A stretch of DNA of 41,590 bases from an uncultured Brevundimonas sp. (GCF_937870815.1 NZ_CALMZS010000181.1:1-41590), one strand, 5' to 3'. Counted from the first letter of the stretch, positions 6,939 to 16,858 are shown. A program made the numbers and translations. The notes: generated from the letters alone by a model not told the origin.

Positions 6939-7943
6939 TCAGCCGCCGACGTCCGCCATGCGGCGGAGGTCCCCGGACTGCGCGAGCATCAGGCCGTGGC
7001 CCCGCGCCTTGGTCGGGAGGGCCTCGAGAATCCGCGCCTCGAGACGGCCGGGATCGACCTCCTCGCCGAGGAGGTCGCGCAGGTCCACCCCGCCCTCGCC
7101 GAACAGGCACAGCCGCAGCCGCCCGCGGGCGGTGACCCTCAGCCGATTGCAGCCGTCGCAGAAATGGGCCGCGTAGGGGGAGATCAGGCCGAAGCGGCCC
7201 CTGTAGTCGGGATGGGCGTACTCCACGGCGGGCCCGTCCTCCGGCCGGCGCGGCAAGGGGGTCCAGCCGCGCTCGGCCAGCCACCGGCCGACCACGGCGC
7301 CGCCCAGATGCTGGCGCTCGAAGACATCGACATTGTCGAGGGTCCGCATCAATTCGATGAAGCGGACCGTGGTCGGCCGATCCCGCAACCAGGCGGCGAA
7401 TGGCCCGATGCCCGCCTCGAAGGTGTCGCGCATCAGCACCGCGTTCACCTTCACCGCGGCGTCCAGGGCGATGGCCTGGTCGATCCCGGACAGGATGTCG
7501 GCGAGGCGGTCGTGGCCGGTCAGCCGGGCGAAGGCGTGCGGGTCCAGCGAATCGACGCTGACATTGAGATGGGTCAGGCCGGCGTCGCGCCAGGCCCCGA
7601 TCCGTTCGGTCAGCTTCCAGCCGTTGGTGGTCATGGCCACCCGGCTGACGCCCGGCGTGTTCGCCGCGCCGGCGATCATCGCCGGCAGGTCCGGGCGCAC
7701 CGACGGCTCGCCTCCGGTCAGGCGCACCTTGGTCACCCCGAGGGCGGCGAAGCCGGCGACCAGCCGGCGGACCTCGGCCACTGAAAGAAACCGCGCCTCC
7801 GGATCGCGCGCATAGCCGTCGGGCAGGCAGTAGAGGCAGCGGAAATTGCACACTTCCGTGATCGACAGGCGCAGGTAGCGGAAACGGCGGCCGAAACTGT
7901 CCGTCAGGCCCGCCCGCCCTCGTTCCGCCCCGTCCGGACTCAC
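6939..7943 (-). CDS. moaA: GTP 3',8-cyclase MoaA (radical SAM)
   Basis: MoaA is the radical SAM enzyme that starts Moco synthesis by converting GTP to 3',8-cyclo-GTP. The 334-residue protein shows the N-terminal [4Fe-4S] motif CNFRCLYC after LRLSITEV, the SAM-binding LTGGEPSVRPD, NVSVDSLDP, and the second cluster motif FCDGCNRLR followed by a further Cys in LRLCLFGEGG. It ends in the Gly-Gly pair needed for activity. The GTG start at 7943 has GAGG upstream. It is divergent from narK, and an FNR-like palindrome lies in the 212-base gap, so Moco synthesis and nitrate respiration may be controlled together. Confidence 0.95.
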   Translation of the reverse strand: MSPDGAERGRAGLTDSFGRRFRYLRLSITEVCNFRCLYCLPDGYARDPEARFLSVAEVRRLVAGFAALGVTKVRLTGGEPSVRPDLPAMIAGAANTPGVSRVAMTTNGWKLTERIGAWRDAGLTHLNVSVDSLDPHAFARLTGHDRLADILSGIDQAIALDAAVKVNAVLMRDTFEAGIGPFAAWLRDRPTTVRFIELMRTLDNVDVFERQHLGGAVVGRWLAERGWTPLPRRPEDGPAVEYAHPDYRGRFGLISPYAAHFCDGCNRLRVTARGRLRLCLFGEGGVDLRDLLGEEVDPGRLEARILEALPTKARGHGLMLAQSGDLRRMADVGG

Positions 7944-8051
7944 CGTTCACGCCTCATCATCATCCGTCCCGTCCCGGGCGGCGGGCCTGCCGCAAAACAC
8001 CCTACCGTCGTCCGGGGGGGCCACGGCAAGCATATTTCGCCAAGGCCCAGC

Positions 8052-8065
8052 TTGTTCTCGAACAA
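8052..8065. promoter_or_regulatory. FNR-like palindrome between moaA and narK
   Basis: The 14-base sequence TTGTTCTCGAACAA is a perfect inverted repeat with the layout TTGNN-N4-NNCAA. This is the spacing of Crp/Fnr-family sites (consensus TTGAT-N4-ATCAA), with one symmetrical departure per half. It lies about 91 bases before the narK start and 109 before the moaA start, so it could serve either promoter. The oxygen/nitrate control suggested by the neighbours is inference. No Fnr-family regulator gene is in the window. Confidence 0.5.
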
Positions 8066-8155
8066 AGACCATGATCACGTGAAGGGTATCGAACGGACGA
8101 TGTCAGCTTGGCGTCGGCGTCTCCAGACGCCTCCCTCCCCTTCGAAGGCTATCCA

Positions 8156-10918
8156 ATGACGGACGAAAGTCCCGCGATCCAAGGCAGCCGGACCGCCCTG
8201 TGGGCCAGCACCTTCGCCTTCACCGTCTGCTTCGCCGTCTGGACCATCTTCTCCATCATCGGCCTCGACATGAAGACGGAGCTGGGTCTGTCGGAGACCC
8301 AGTTCGGCCTGCTGGTCGGCACCCCGATCCTGACCGGCTCGCTGACACGGGTGCTGCTCGGGGTCTGGACCGAACAGCTGGGCGGCCGGCGCATGCTGGC
8401 CCTGGTGATGCTCACCGCGGCTCTGGCCACCCTGCTGCTGTCATTCGCCGACACCTACATCGAGATGCTGCTGGCGGCCCTGGGCGTCGGCCTGGCCGGC
8501 GGCGCCTTCGCGGTCGGCGTCGCCTATGTGCCGAAATTCTTTCCGCCGCGGCTGCAGGGCACCGCCCTCGGCGTCTTCGGGGCCGGCAATGTGGGCGCGG
8601 CGGTCACCAAGTTTCTGGCCCCGGTGGTCATGGTGGCCTGGGGCTGGCAGGCGGTGGCGCAGATCTGGGCGCTGGCGCTGGCGGTCACCGCGGTCGCCTT
8701 CTACCTGGTCACGCAGGAGGACCCGGACACCGTGGCGCGTCGCCGGGAGGGCCGCAGGCCGGTCCCGGCGGCCCAACAGCTGGCGGCCCTCAGGAACCTG
8801 CAGGTCTGGCGCTTCGCCCTCTACTATTTCTTCGTCTTCGGCGCCTTCGTCGCCCTCGCCCTGTGGCTGCCGCGCTACCTGATCGGGGTCTACGGCCTGG
8901 ACGTGAAGACGGCCGGCATGCTGGCGGCCTTCTATTCGGTTCCGGCCAGCCTGTTCCGCATCTACGGCGGCCGGCTGTCGGACAAGTACGGCGCCCGGGC
9001 GGTGCTCTACTGGACCTTCGGGGTCTCGGCGCTGTGCCTGTTCATGCTGTCCTACCCGCCGACGGACTACACCGTCCACGGGGTCCGCGGCCCGATCAGC
9101 TTCTCGACCTCGATGGGCCTGGCGCCCTTCCTGGTGACCCTGTTCGTGCTCGGCTTCTTCATGAGCCTGGGCAAGGCCGCGGTGTTCAAGCACATCCCGG
9201 TCTACTACCCGAAGCAGATCGGCGCGGTCGGCGGCCTGGTCGGCATGGTCGGGGGCCTCGGCGGCTTCGTCCTGCCGATCGTGTTCGGGGTGATGAACGA
9301 CCTGACCGGCGTCTGGACCAGCTGTTTCGCCCTGCTGTTTCTGATCGTCACCGTGTCGCTGCTGTGGATGCATTTCGCGGTCCGGCAGATGGAGGCCAAG
9401 GCGGTCCGCGCCGGACAGGAGCTGACGGCGCTTCCGGAACTGCCGGAGATGGAGCCGATCCACGAGCCCGCCCGGCCGCTGCTGGACACCCTGCGCAAGG
9501 CGCGCGCCGGCCTGCTCAGCGACTGGCGCCCCGAGGACGCGGACTTCTGGCGGACCATCGGCCGTCCGATCGCCCGCCGCAATCTGTGGATCTCGACCTA
9601 CTGCCTGCTGCTGGCCTTCGCCGTCTGGATGGTGTGGAGCGTCGTGGTCGCCCAGCTCCCGCGGCTCGGCTTCGCCTTCACCACCGACCAGCTGTTCTGG
9701 CTGGCCGCCCTGCCCGGCCTGTCCGGCGCGACCCTGCGGATCTTCTACGCCTTCATGGTGCCGGTGTTCGGCGGCCGGCTGTGGACGGCGGTGTCGACCG
9801 CGTCCCTGCTGATCCCCGCCTTCGGCATCGGCTATGCGGTGCAGGATCCGGACACCCCGTTCCTGATCTTCCTGGTGCTGGCGCTGCTCTGCGGCTTCGG
9901 GGGCGGCAATTTCGCCTCGTCCATGGCCAACATCAGCTTCTTCTTCCCCAAGGCGGAACGCGGCAACGCCCTGGCCCTGAACGCCGGGCTCGGCAATCTC
10001 GGGGTCAGCGTCATGCAGTTCCTGGTGCCGATCGTCATCACCTTCTCGATCTTCGGCGCGCTCGGGGGGCCGGCCCAGACGGCGGTGGACGACGGATCGC
10101 GGCTGTGGCTGCAGAACGCCGGCTTCATCTGGGCGCCGTTCGTCATGGTCGGCGCGCTGGCGGCCTGGTTCGGGATGAACGACATCGCTTCGGCCAAGGC
10201 CTCGTTCGCGGACCAGGCGGCGATCTTCCGGCGCGCCCAGACCTGGCTGATGTGCTGGCTCTACACCGGCACCTTCGGCTCCTTCATCGGCTTTTCGGCC
10301 GGGTTTCCCCTGCTGGCCCGGATGGCGTTTCCCGAGGTCAATTCGCTCCAGTACGTGTTCCTGGGGCCGCTGGTCGGGGCCCTGTCCCGGGCCGGCACCG
10401 GCTGGGTCTCCGACCGCTGGGGCGGGGCCCGGGTCACCCTGTGGGTGTTCGTCGGCATGATCGCCGCGGTCGGGGCCATGCTCTACGCCCTGTCGGCCGG
10501 GACCTTCTGGGGCTTCTTCGGCAGCGTCGTCGCCCTGTTCTTCCTGACCGGGGTGGGCAACGCCTCGACCTTCCAGATGATCGGCCCGATCATGACGCTG
10601 GAGACGGCGCGCCTGGCCCCCGAGCTGGCCCCGGCCGAACAGCGGGTGCGCGCCGACCGCGAGGCCGCCGCCATCGTCGGCTTCACCTCGGCCATAGCCG
10701 CCTTCGGGGCCTTCTTCATTCCCAAGGCCTACGGCGCCTCGATCGACGCCACCGGCGGGCCGGAGACGGCCCTCTGGGCCTTCATGGCCTTCTATCTGAC
10801 CTGCGCGATGCTGACGTGGTTCGCCTACGTCGGGCCGCGCGGGCTGTTGCGGGCGACCGAAGCCGGCCGCGCCGCGCCTCCTCTTCCTCCAGCCCCATCG
10901 GAAGGCCGCCCGTCATGA
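8156..10918 (+). CDS. narK: Fused NarK1-NarK2 nitrate/nitrite transporter
   Basis: This 920-residue membrane protein consists of two complete MFS transporters in tandem. The first spans about residues 1-430 and the second about 480-900, joined by a hydrophilic linker (RAGQELTALPELPEMEPIHEP region). Glycine-rich nitrate-signature motifs occur in both halves: GAGNVGAAVTKFLAP near 141 and VGGLVGMVGGLGGFVLP near 359; LNAGLGNLGVSVMQFLVP near 608 and GFTSAIAAFGAFFIPKAYG near 841. In known fusions such as that of Paracoccus, the NarK1 half is a proton-driven nitrate importer and the NarK2 half a nitrate/nitrite antiporter. The ATG at 8156 has AAGG upstream; an upstream TTG at 8108 is less likely. 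The stop overlaps the narG start. Confidence 0.95.
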   Translation: MTDESPAIQGSRTALWASTFAFTVCFAVWTIFSIIGLDMKTELGLSETQFGLLVGTPILTGSLTRVLLGVWTEQLGGRRMLALVMLTAALATLLLSFADTYIEMLLAALGVGLAGGAFAVGVAYVPKFFPPRLQGTALGVFGAGNVGAAVTKFLAPVVMVAWGWQAVAQIWALALAVTAVAFYLVTQEDPDTVARRREGRRPVPAAQQLAALRNLQVWRFALYYFFVFGAFVALALWLPRYLIGVYGLDVKTAGMLAAFYSVPASLFRIYGGRLSDKYGARAVLYWTFGVSALCLFMLSYPPTDYTVHGVRGPISFSTSMGLAPFLVTLFVLGFFMSLGKAAVFKHIPVYYPKQIGAVGGLVGMVGGLGGFVLPIVFGVMNDLTGVWTSCFALLFLIVTVSLLWMHFAVRQMEAKAVRAGQELTALPELPEMEPIHEPARPLLDTLRKARAGLLSDWRPEDADFWRTIGRPIARRNLWISTYCLLLAFAVWMVWSVVVAQLPRLGFAFTTDQLFWLAALPGLSGATLRIFYAFMVPVFGGRLWTAVSTASLLIPAFGIGYAVQDPDTPFLIFLVLALLCGFGGGNFASSMANISFFFPKAERGNALALNAGLGNLGVSVMQFLVPIVITFSIFGALGGPAQTAVDDGSRLWLQNAGFIWAPFVMVGALAAWFGMNDIASAKASFADQAAIFRRAQTWLMCWLYTGTFGSFIGFSAGFPLLARMAFPEVNSLQYVFLGPLVGALSRAGTGWVSDRWGGARVTLWVFVGMIAAVGAMLYALSAGTFWGFFGSVVALFFLTGVGNASTFQMIGPIMTLETARLAPELAPAEQRVRADREAAAIVGFTSAIAAFGAFFIPKAYGASIDATGGPETALWAFMAFYLTCAMLTWFAYVGPRGLLRATEAGRAAPPLPPAPSEGRPS

Positions 10919-13900
10919 GCCATTTCCTCGATCGCCTGACCTATTTCCGGCGCGACAAGGAGACCTTCTCCGACGGTCATGGCGTGACCACCCGCGAGAA
11001 CCGGGACTGGGAGGACGCCTACCGCTCGCGCTGGGCGGCGGACAAGATCGTGCGCTCGACCCACGGGGTGAACTGCACCGGGTCCTGTTCGTGGAAAATC
11101 TACGTCAAGGGCGGGATCGTCACCTGGGAGACCCAGCAGACCGACTATCCGCGCACCCGCCCCGACCTGCCCAACCACGAGCCGCGCGGCTGTCCGCGGG
11201 GGGCCAGCTACAGCTGGTACCTGTATTCCGGGACACGCATCAAATATCCGCTGGTGCGGGGGCGGATGCTTCGCCACTGGCGCGAGGCCCGCAAGACCCT
11301 GACCCCGGTGGCCGCCTGGCGGTCGATCGTCGAGGACGCGGAGAAGCGCCACAGCTGGGTGTCGCGGCGCGGGCGCGGCGGCTTCATCCGCGCCGGCTGG
11401 GACGAGGTCTCGGAGATCATCGCCGCGGCCAACGCCTACACCATCAAGGAGTATGGACCCGACCGCATCGCCGGCTTCTCGCCGATCCCGGCGATGTCGA
11501 TGATCTCCTATGCGGCGGGCAGCCGTTACCTGTCGCTGATCGGCGGCACGGTGCTGAGCTTCTACGACTGGTACTGCGACCTGCCGCCGTCGTCGCCGCA
11601 GACCTGGGGGGAGCAGACCGACGTGCCCGAGAGCGCGGACTGGTACAACGCCGGCTTCCTGCTGGTCTGGGGTTCGAACATCCCGCAGACGCGGTCCCCC
11701 GACGCCCATTTCTACACCGAGGTGCGCTACAAGGGGACCAAGAGCGTCGTCATCACCCCCGACTACAGCGAGGCGTCCAAATTCGCCGACCTGTGGCTGC
11801 ATCCCAAACAGGGCACCGACGCCGCCCTGGCGCTGGCCTTCGGGCACGTGATCCTGAAGGAATACCACTGCGACCGGCAGACCGAGTATTTCGCCGAATA
11901 CGGCCGCCGCTACACCGACTTCCCGCTGCTGGTGAAGCTGGTCGAACGTGACGGCCGCCTGGTCGCCGACCGCTTGGTGCGCGCCGCCGACTTTCCCGAC
12001 CAGCTGGGCGAGACGGCCAATCCGGACTGGAAATGCGTCGGCATCGACGAGATCAGCGGCGAGATCGTCTGTCCGCAGGGCCAGTCGGGCCACCGCTGGG
12101 GCGACGCCGGCAAGTGGAACCTCGAGGAAAAGGACGGCAAGGGCGCCGACATCCGGCTGAAGACGACCCTCGCGGAGGGCTGGGACGAGGTGCTGCCGGT
12201 CGGCTTCCCCTATTTCGGCGGGACCGCGCCGGAGAGCTTCGTCTCGACCAGCCACGAGCAGATTCTCGAGCGCAACGTCCCCGTCCGGCGGGTGACGCTC
12301 AAGGACGGCGAGACCCTGGTCGCCACCGTGTTCGACCTGTTCTGCGCCAACTACGGGATCGACCGCGGCTTCGGCGGAGGCAACGTCGCCACCAGCTATG
12401 ACGACGACGCACCGTTCAGCCCGGCCTGGGCCGAGAACGTCACCGGGGTGCCGCGCGAGGCGATCATCACCACCGCGCGCGAGTTCGCCACCAACGCCGA
12501 AAAGACCCGCGGCCGCTCGATGGTCATTCTCGGGGCCGGGCTGAACCACTGGTACCATATGGACATGGCCTACCGCGGCATCATCTCCATGCTGGTGATG
12601 TGCGGCTGCGTCGGCCAGTCCGGCGGCGGCTGGGCCCACTATGTCGGCCAGGAGAAGCTGCGCCCGCAGACCGGCTGGACGCCGCTGGCCTTCGCCCTCG
12701 ACTGGCTGCGCCCGACCCGGTTCATGAACGGCACCTCGTTCTTCTACGCCCATACCGACCAATGGCGTTACGAGAGCCTGCGGATCGACGAAATCCTGTC
12801 GCCGACGGCGCCCGAGGGCGACTGGTCGGGGAGCATGATCGACTTCAACGTGCGCGCCGAGCGCATGGGCTGGCTGCCGTCGGCGCCGCAGCTGGAGGCC
12901 AATCCGCTCAGCATCGGCAAGGCCATTTTCGAGGCCGGGGCCGAGCCGAAGACCTATGTCTCCGAACGGCTGAAGTCGGGCGAGCTGACGCTGTCCTGCG
13001 TCGATCCCGACAATCCGCGGAACTGGCCGCGCAACATGTTCTTCTGGCGCTCGAACGTCCTGGGGGCCAGCGGCAAGGGCCACGAATATTTCCTCAAACA
13101 CCTGGTCGGGGCCCTGCACGGCGTGGTCGGCGTCGACCTCGGCGAGGACGGCCACGAGAAGCCGCAGGAGGTGGTCTGGCGCGAGGAGGCCCCGGTCGGC
13201 AAGCTGGACCTGATGGTCAACATCGACTTCCGCATGTCGACGACCAGCCTCTACTCCGACATCGTGCTGCCGACGGCGACCTGGTACGAGAAGCACGATC
13301 TCAACACCTCGGACATGCACCCCTTCATCCACCCGCTGACCGCCGCGGTCGATCCGGTGTGGGAGTGCAAGAGCGACTGGGACATCTTCCGCACCATCGC
13401 CAGGAAGTTCTCGGAGCTGGCGCCGGAGGTGCTCGGCGTCGAGCATGACCTGGTGCTCACGCCGATCATGCACGACACGGCGCAGGAGCTGGCCCAGCCC
13501 TACGCCCCTCGCGAGTGGGCCAAGGGCGAGTGCGACCCCGAGCCGGGGCGCACCATGGCCAACGTCGCCCTGGTCGAGCGGAACTACCCCGACACCTACG
13601 CCAAATTCACCTCGCTGGGACCGGCGCTGGAGAAGCTGGGCAACGGCGGCAAGGGCATCAGCTGGAACACCGACGCCGAGGTCGCCCTGCTGGCCGGCCT
13701 GAACGGCGTGGTCGCGGACGGACCGGCGGCGGGGCGGCCGAACATCCTCACCGACATCGACGCCTGCGAGACCATCCTGTCGCTGGCCCCGGAGACCAAT
13801 GGCGAGGTGGCGGTCAAGGCGTGGCAGGCCCTGTCGAAACTGACCGGCCGCGACCACGCCCACCTCGCCGAAGGCAAGGAGGAGGAGAAGATCCGTTTCC

Positions 13901-14649
13901 GCGACGTGGTCGCCCAGCCGCGCAAGATCATCTCGTCGCCGACCTGGTCGGGGCTGGAGTCGGAACACGTCTGCTACAACGCCGGCTACACCAATGTGCA
14001 CGAGCTGATCCCGTGGCGGACCCTGAGCGGACGCCAGCAGCTGTACCAGGACCACCACTGGATGCGGGCCTTCGGCGAGGGGTTCGTGACCTGGCGGCCG
14101 CCGATCGACACCCGCACGGTGCGGGCGGTGCACAACAAGCTGCCCAACGGCAACGCCGAAATCCTGCTGAACATCCTCACCCCGCACCAGAAATGGGGGA
14201 TCCACTCGACCTATGCGGAGAACCTGATCCTGCTCAGCCTCAACCGCGGCGGACCGGTGATCTGGCTCAGCGAGGTCGACGCCGCCCAGGCCGGGATCGA
14301 GGACAACGACTGGATCGAGGCCTTCAACGTCAACGGCGCGGTCACCGCCCGGTCCATCGTCTCCCAACGGGTGATGGCCGGCACGGCGATCATGTACCAC
14401 GCCCAGGAAAAGCTGGTGAACACGGTGGGCTCGGAACTGACCGGCCAGCGCGGCGGGGTGCACAACTCGGTCACCCGCATCAACATGAAGCCGACCCACA
14501 TGATCGGCGGCTATGTGCAGCTGGCCTATGGCTTCAACTACTACGGCACCGTCGGAGCCAATCGAGACGAGTTCGTCGTCATCCGGAAAATGAGTGCGAT
14601 CAACTGGTTCGACAAGGCTGCCGAACCCGACCTGGAGCCCGCCGAATGA
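10915..14649 (+). CDS. narG: Respiratory nitrate reductase alpha subunit NarG
   Basis: NarG is the catalytic subunit of the membrane-bound cytoplasm-facing nitrate reductase and carries bis-MGD and the FS0 [4Fe-4S] cluster. The 1,244-residue product matches the family length. It begins MSHFLDRLTYFRRDKETFSD. The FS0 ligands are His50, Cys54, Cys58 (HGVNCTGSCSW) and Cys93 (EPRGCPRGAS), one residue offset from E. coli. The Asp in WYCDLPPSSPQTWGEQTD near residue 222 corresponds to the molybdenum ligand. Near the C-terminus, GQRGGVHNSVTRINMKPTHMIGGY is typical. The ATG overlaps the narK stop and has GGAAGG upstream; the stop overlaps narH. Confidence 0.98.
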   Translation: MSHFLDRLTYFRRDKETFSDGHGVTTRENRDWEDAYRSRWAADKIVRSTHGVNCTGSCSWKIYVKGGIVTWETQQTDYPRTRPDLPNHEPRGCPRGASYSWYLYSGTRIKYPLVRGRMLRHWREARKTLTPVAAWRSIVEDAEKRHSWVSRRGRGGFIRAGWDEVSEIIAAANAYTIKEYGPDRIAGFSPIPAMSMISYAAGSRYLSLIGGTVLSFYDWYCDLPPSSPQTWGEQTDVPESADWYNAGFLLVWGSNIPQTRSPDAHFYTEVRYKGTKSVVITPDYSEASKFADLWLHPKQGTDAALALAFGHVILKEYHCDRQTEYFAEYGRRYTDFPLLVKLVERDGRLVADRLVRAADFPDQLGETANPDWKCVGIDEISGEIVCPQGQSGHRWGDAGKWNLEEKDGKGADIRLKTTLAEGWDEVLPVGFPYFGGTAPESFVSTSHEQILERNVPVRRVTLKDGETLVATVFDLFCANYGIDRGFGGGNVATSYDDDAPFSPAWAENVTGVPREAIITTAREFATNAEKTRGRSMVILGAGLNHWYHMDMAYRGIISMLVMCGCVGQSGGGWAHYVGQEKLRPQTGWTPLAFALDWLRPTRFMNGTSFFYAHTDQWRYESLRIDEILSPTAPEGDWSGSMIDFNVRAERMGWLPSAPQLEANPLSIGKAIFEAGAEPKTYVSERLKSGELTLSCVDPDNPRNWPRNMFFWRSNVLGASGKGHEYFLKHLVGALHGVVGVDLGEDGHEKPQEVVWREEAPVGKLDLMVNIDFRMSTTSLYSDIVLPTATWYEKHDLNTSDMHPFIHPLTAAVDPVWECKSDWDIFRTIARKFSELAPEVLGVEHDLVLTPIMHDTAQELAQPYAPREWAKGECDPEPGRTMANVALVERNYPDTYAKFTSLGPALEKLGNGGKGISWNTDAEVALLAGLNGVVADGPAAGRPNILTDIDACETILSLAPETNGEVAVKAWQALSKLTGRDHAHLAEGKEEEKIRFRDVVAQPRKIISSPTWSGLESEHVCYNAGYTNVHELIPWRTLSGRQQLYQDHHWMRAFGEGFVTWRPPIDTRTVRAVHNKLPNGNAEILLNILTPHQKWGIHSTYAENLILLSLNRGGPVIWLSEVDAAQAGIEDNDWIEAFNVNGAVTARSIVSQRVMAGTAIMYHAQEKLVNTVGSELTGQRGGVHNSVTRINMKPTHMIGGYVQLAYGFNYYGTVGANRDEFVVIRKMSAINWFDKAAEPDLEPAE

Positions 14650-16175
14650 AGATCCGCGCTCAGATCGCCATGGTCCTGAACCTGGACAAGTGCATCGGCT
14701 GCCACACCTGTTCGATCACCTGCAAGAACGTCTGGACCAACCGCGAGGGGGTCGAATACGCCTGGTTCAACAACGTCGAGACCAAGCCCGGCATCGGCTA
14801 TCCCAAGGACTGGGAGAACCAGAAACGCTGGAAAGGCGGCTGGGTCCGCAAGAAGAACGGCCGGATCGAACCTCGCATCGGCTCGAAATGGCGCATCCTG
14901 GCCAAGTTGTTCGCCAACCCCGACCTGCCCGAGATCGACGACTTCTACGAGCCCTACACCTTCGAGTACGAATGGCTGCAGAAGGCGCCGGAGCTGGAGG
15001 CCCAGCCGTCGGCCAAGCCGCGCTCGCTGATCACCGGCGACGTGATGACCAAGATCGAATGGAGCGGCAACTGGGAGGACGACCTCTCGGGCGAGTTCTC
15101 GAAACGGTCGGCCGACGCCAATTTCGAGGGCATCGAGAAGGAGATCTACGGCCAGTTCGAAAACACCTTCATGATGTACCTGCCCAGGCTGTGCGAGCAC
15201 TGCCTGAACCCCGCCTGCCTGGCCGCCTGCCCCTCCGGCGCGATCTACAAGCGGGCCGAGGACGGCATCGTCCTGATCGACCAGGAGCGGTGCCGCGGCT
15301 GGCGCATGTGCGTCTCGGGCTGCCCGTACAAGAAGATCTATTACAACTGGTCCTCGGGGAAGTCGGAGAAATGCATCTTCTGCTTCCCGCGCATCGAGGT
15401 CGGACAGCCGACGGTGTGCTCGGAGACCTGCGTCGGGCGGATCCGCTATCTCGGCGTGTTCCTGTACGACGCCGACCGCATCAGGGAGGCCGCCTCGGTC
15501 GAGGACGAGAAGGACCTCTACGAGGCGCAGCTGTCGCTGTTCATGGATCCGAACGACCCGGCGGTGATCGCCCAGGCGCGCGCCGACGGCGTGCCCGAGG
15601 CCTGGCTCGAGGCGGCGGTCCGGTCGCCGGTCTACAAGATGGCCAAGGTGTGGAGGGTCGCCTTCCCGCTGCACCCGGAATACCGCACCCTGCCGATGGT
15701 CTGGTACGTGCCGCCGCTGTCGCCGATCCAGTCGGCGGCCAAGGCGGGCAAGATGTCGGTCAACGACGGCATGCCCGACGTCCGGTCGCTGCGCATCCCG
15801 ATGCGGTACCTCGCCAACCTGCTGACCGCCGGCGACGAGGAGCCGGTCGCCCGCGGCCTCGAGCGGATGCTGGCCATGCGGTCGTACATGCGGTCCAAGA
15901 CCATCGAGGGCCGGATCGACGAGTCCATCGCCGAGCGCGTCGGCCTGACCGGCGCGATCATCGACGACATGTACAAGATCATGGCGCTGGCGGCCTATGA
16001 GGATCGCTACGTCATTCCCACGGCGCACCGCGAGACCGACGAGGACGCCTATGTGCTGCGCGGCTCGGGCGGCTTCACCCTGGACCGCAACACCAACGGA
16101 TCGTCCGGGCTGAACCTGTTCGGCGGACCCAAGACGACCAAACGGCGGTCGCCCTACATGGATGTCTCGACATGA
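14646..16175 (+). CDS. narH: Respiratory nitrate reductase beta subunit NarH
   Basis: NarH is the electron-transfer subunit linking NarI hemes to NarG. The 509-residue protein shows four cysteine groups: CIGCHTCSITC starting at Cys16, CEHCLNPACLAACPSG, CRGWRMCVSGCPYKK and CIFCFPRIEVGQPTVCSETC. In the third group Trp replaces one Cys, the known arrangement for the [3Fe-4S] cluster, so three [4Fe-4S] clusters and one [3Fe-4S] cluster are expected. ATGA overlaps join it to narG upstream and narJ downstream. Confidence 0.98.
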   Translation: MKIRAQIAMVLNLDKCIGCHTCSITCKNVWTNREGVEYAWFNNVETKPGIGYPKDWENQKRWKGGWVRKKNGRIEPRIGSKWRILAKLFANPDLPEIDDFYEPYTFEYEWLQKAPELEAQPSAKPRSLITGDVMTKIEWSGNWEDDLSGEFSKRSADANFEGIEKEIYGQFENTFMMYLPRLCEHCLNPACLAACPSGAIYKRAEDGIVLIDQERCRGWRMCVSGCPYKKIYYNWSSGKSEKCIFCFPRIEVGQPTVCSETCVGRIRYLGVFLYDADRIREAASVEDEKDLYEAQLSLFMDPNDPAVIAQARADGVPEAWLEAAVRSPVYKMAKVWRVAFPLHPEYRTLPMVWYVPPLSPIQSAAKAGKMSVNDGMPDVRSLRIPMRYLANLLTAGDEEPVARGLERMLAMRSYMRSKTIEGRIDESIAERVGLTGAIIDDMYKIMALAAYEDRYVIPTAHRETDEDAYVLRGSGGFTLDRNTNGSSGLNLFGGPKTTKRRSPYMDVST

Positions 16176-16858
16176 TCCGTTCACTGCGCGCCCTCTCGCT
16201 GCTGCTCGGCTATCCGTCGGCCGAGCTGCAGGCCCATATCGGCGACATCCGCGAGGCGCTGCGGGTCGAACGCCTGGCCCCGGAGTCGGCCCTGAAGGCG
16301 CTCGAGCCGCTGCTCGCCAGGCTGGAGACCGGGGACCTGTTCGATCTGCAGTCCGACTACACCGACCTGTTCGACCGCTCGCGCAAGCTGTCGCTGCACC
16401 TGTTCGAGCATGTCCACGGCGACAGCCGCGACCGGGGCCCGGCCATGGTCGACCTGGGCCAGACCTACATCGACCGCGGCTTCATCATGACGCTGGCGGA
16501 ACTGCCCGACTATTTGCCGCTGTATCTGGAGTTCCTCGCCTGCCAGCCGTTCGCGGAGGCGCGCGACCTGCTGGGCGAGCCGGCCCATGTGCTGGCCGCC
16601 CTGCAGCAGCGGCTGGCCGAGCGGGCCAGCCCCTATGCGGCGGTGTTCGCCGCCCTGCTGGGGCTGGCGGAGGCGCGGCCGGACGCCGCGGCGCTCAAGG
16701 CCCTGCTCGAGCGCGACCCGGCCGGCGAGGCGGACGTCGACGACGAGTGGAGCGAGGCGCCGGTGACCTTCGGCCGACCGGATCACGAGGCGGGCGGGCC
16801 GACCGGCCTGGTCGCCAAAATCCGCGCGGGACGGCGTTCCGCGCCGGCCCGGACCTAG
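16172..16858 (+). CDS. narJ: Nitrate reductase assembly chaperone NarJ
   Basis: NarJ is a cytoplasmic TorD/DmsD-like chaperone that binds apo-NarG for cofactor loading and delivery to NarI. The 228-residue product has the recognisable N-terminal ALSLLLGYPSAELQ, then the conserved LQSDYTDLFDRSRKLSLHLFEHVHGDSRDRG stretch (in two parts, near residues 68-98) and MVDLGQTYIDRGF. The C-terminal tail is charged and less conserved. It starts by overlapping the narH stop and ends nine bases before narI. Confidence 0.95.
   Translation: MIRSLRALSLLLGYPSAELQAHIGDIREALRVERLAPESALKALEPLLARLETGDLFDLQSDYTDLFDRSRKLSLHLFEHVHGDSRDRGPAMVDLGQTYIDRGFIMTLAELPDYLPLYLEFLACQPFAEARDLLGEPAHVLAALQQRLAERASPYAAVFAALLGLAEARPDAAALKALLERDPAGEADVDDEWSEAPVTFGRPDHEAGGPTGLVAKIRAGRRSAPART

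Noticed and set aside
8108..8155. Upstream TTG start for narK adding 16 residues
   Set aside because: The ATG at 8156 has a ribosome site and gives a normal NarK N-terminus; the added residues are not membrane-protein-like.
10825..14499. Open frame of over 1,200 codons antisense to narG
   Set aside because: narG is complete with all ligand motifs. The antisense frame is His/Asp/Val-rich low-complexity sequence, as expected from high third-position GC.
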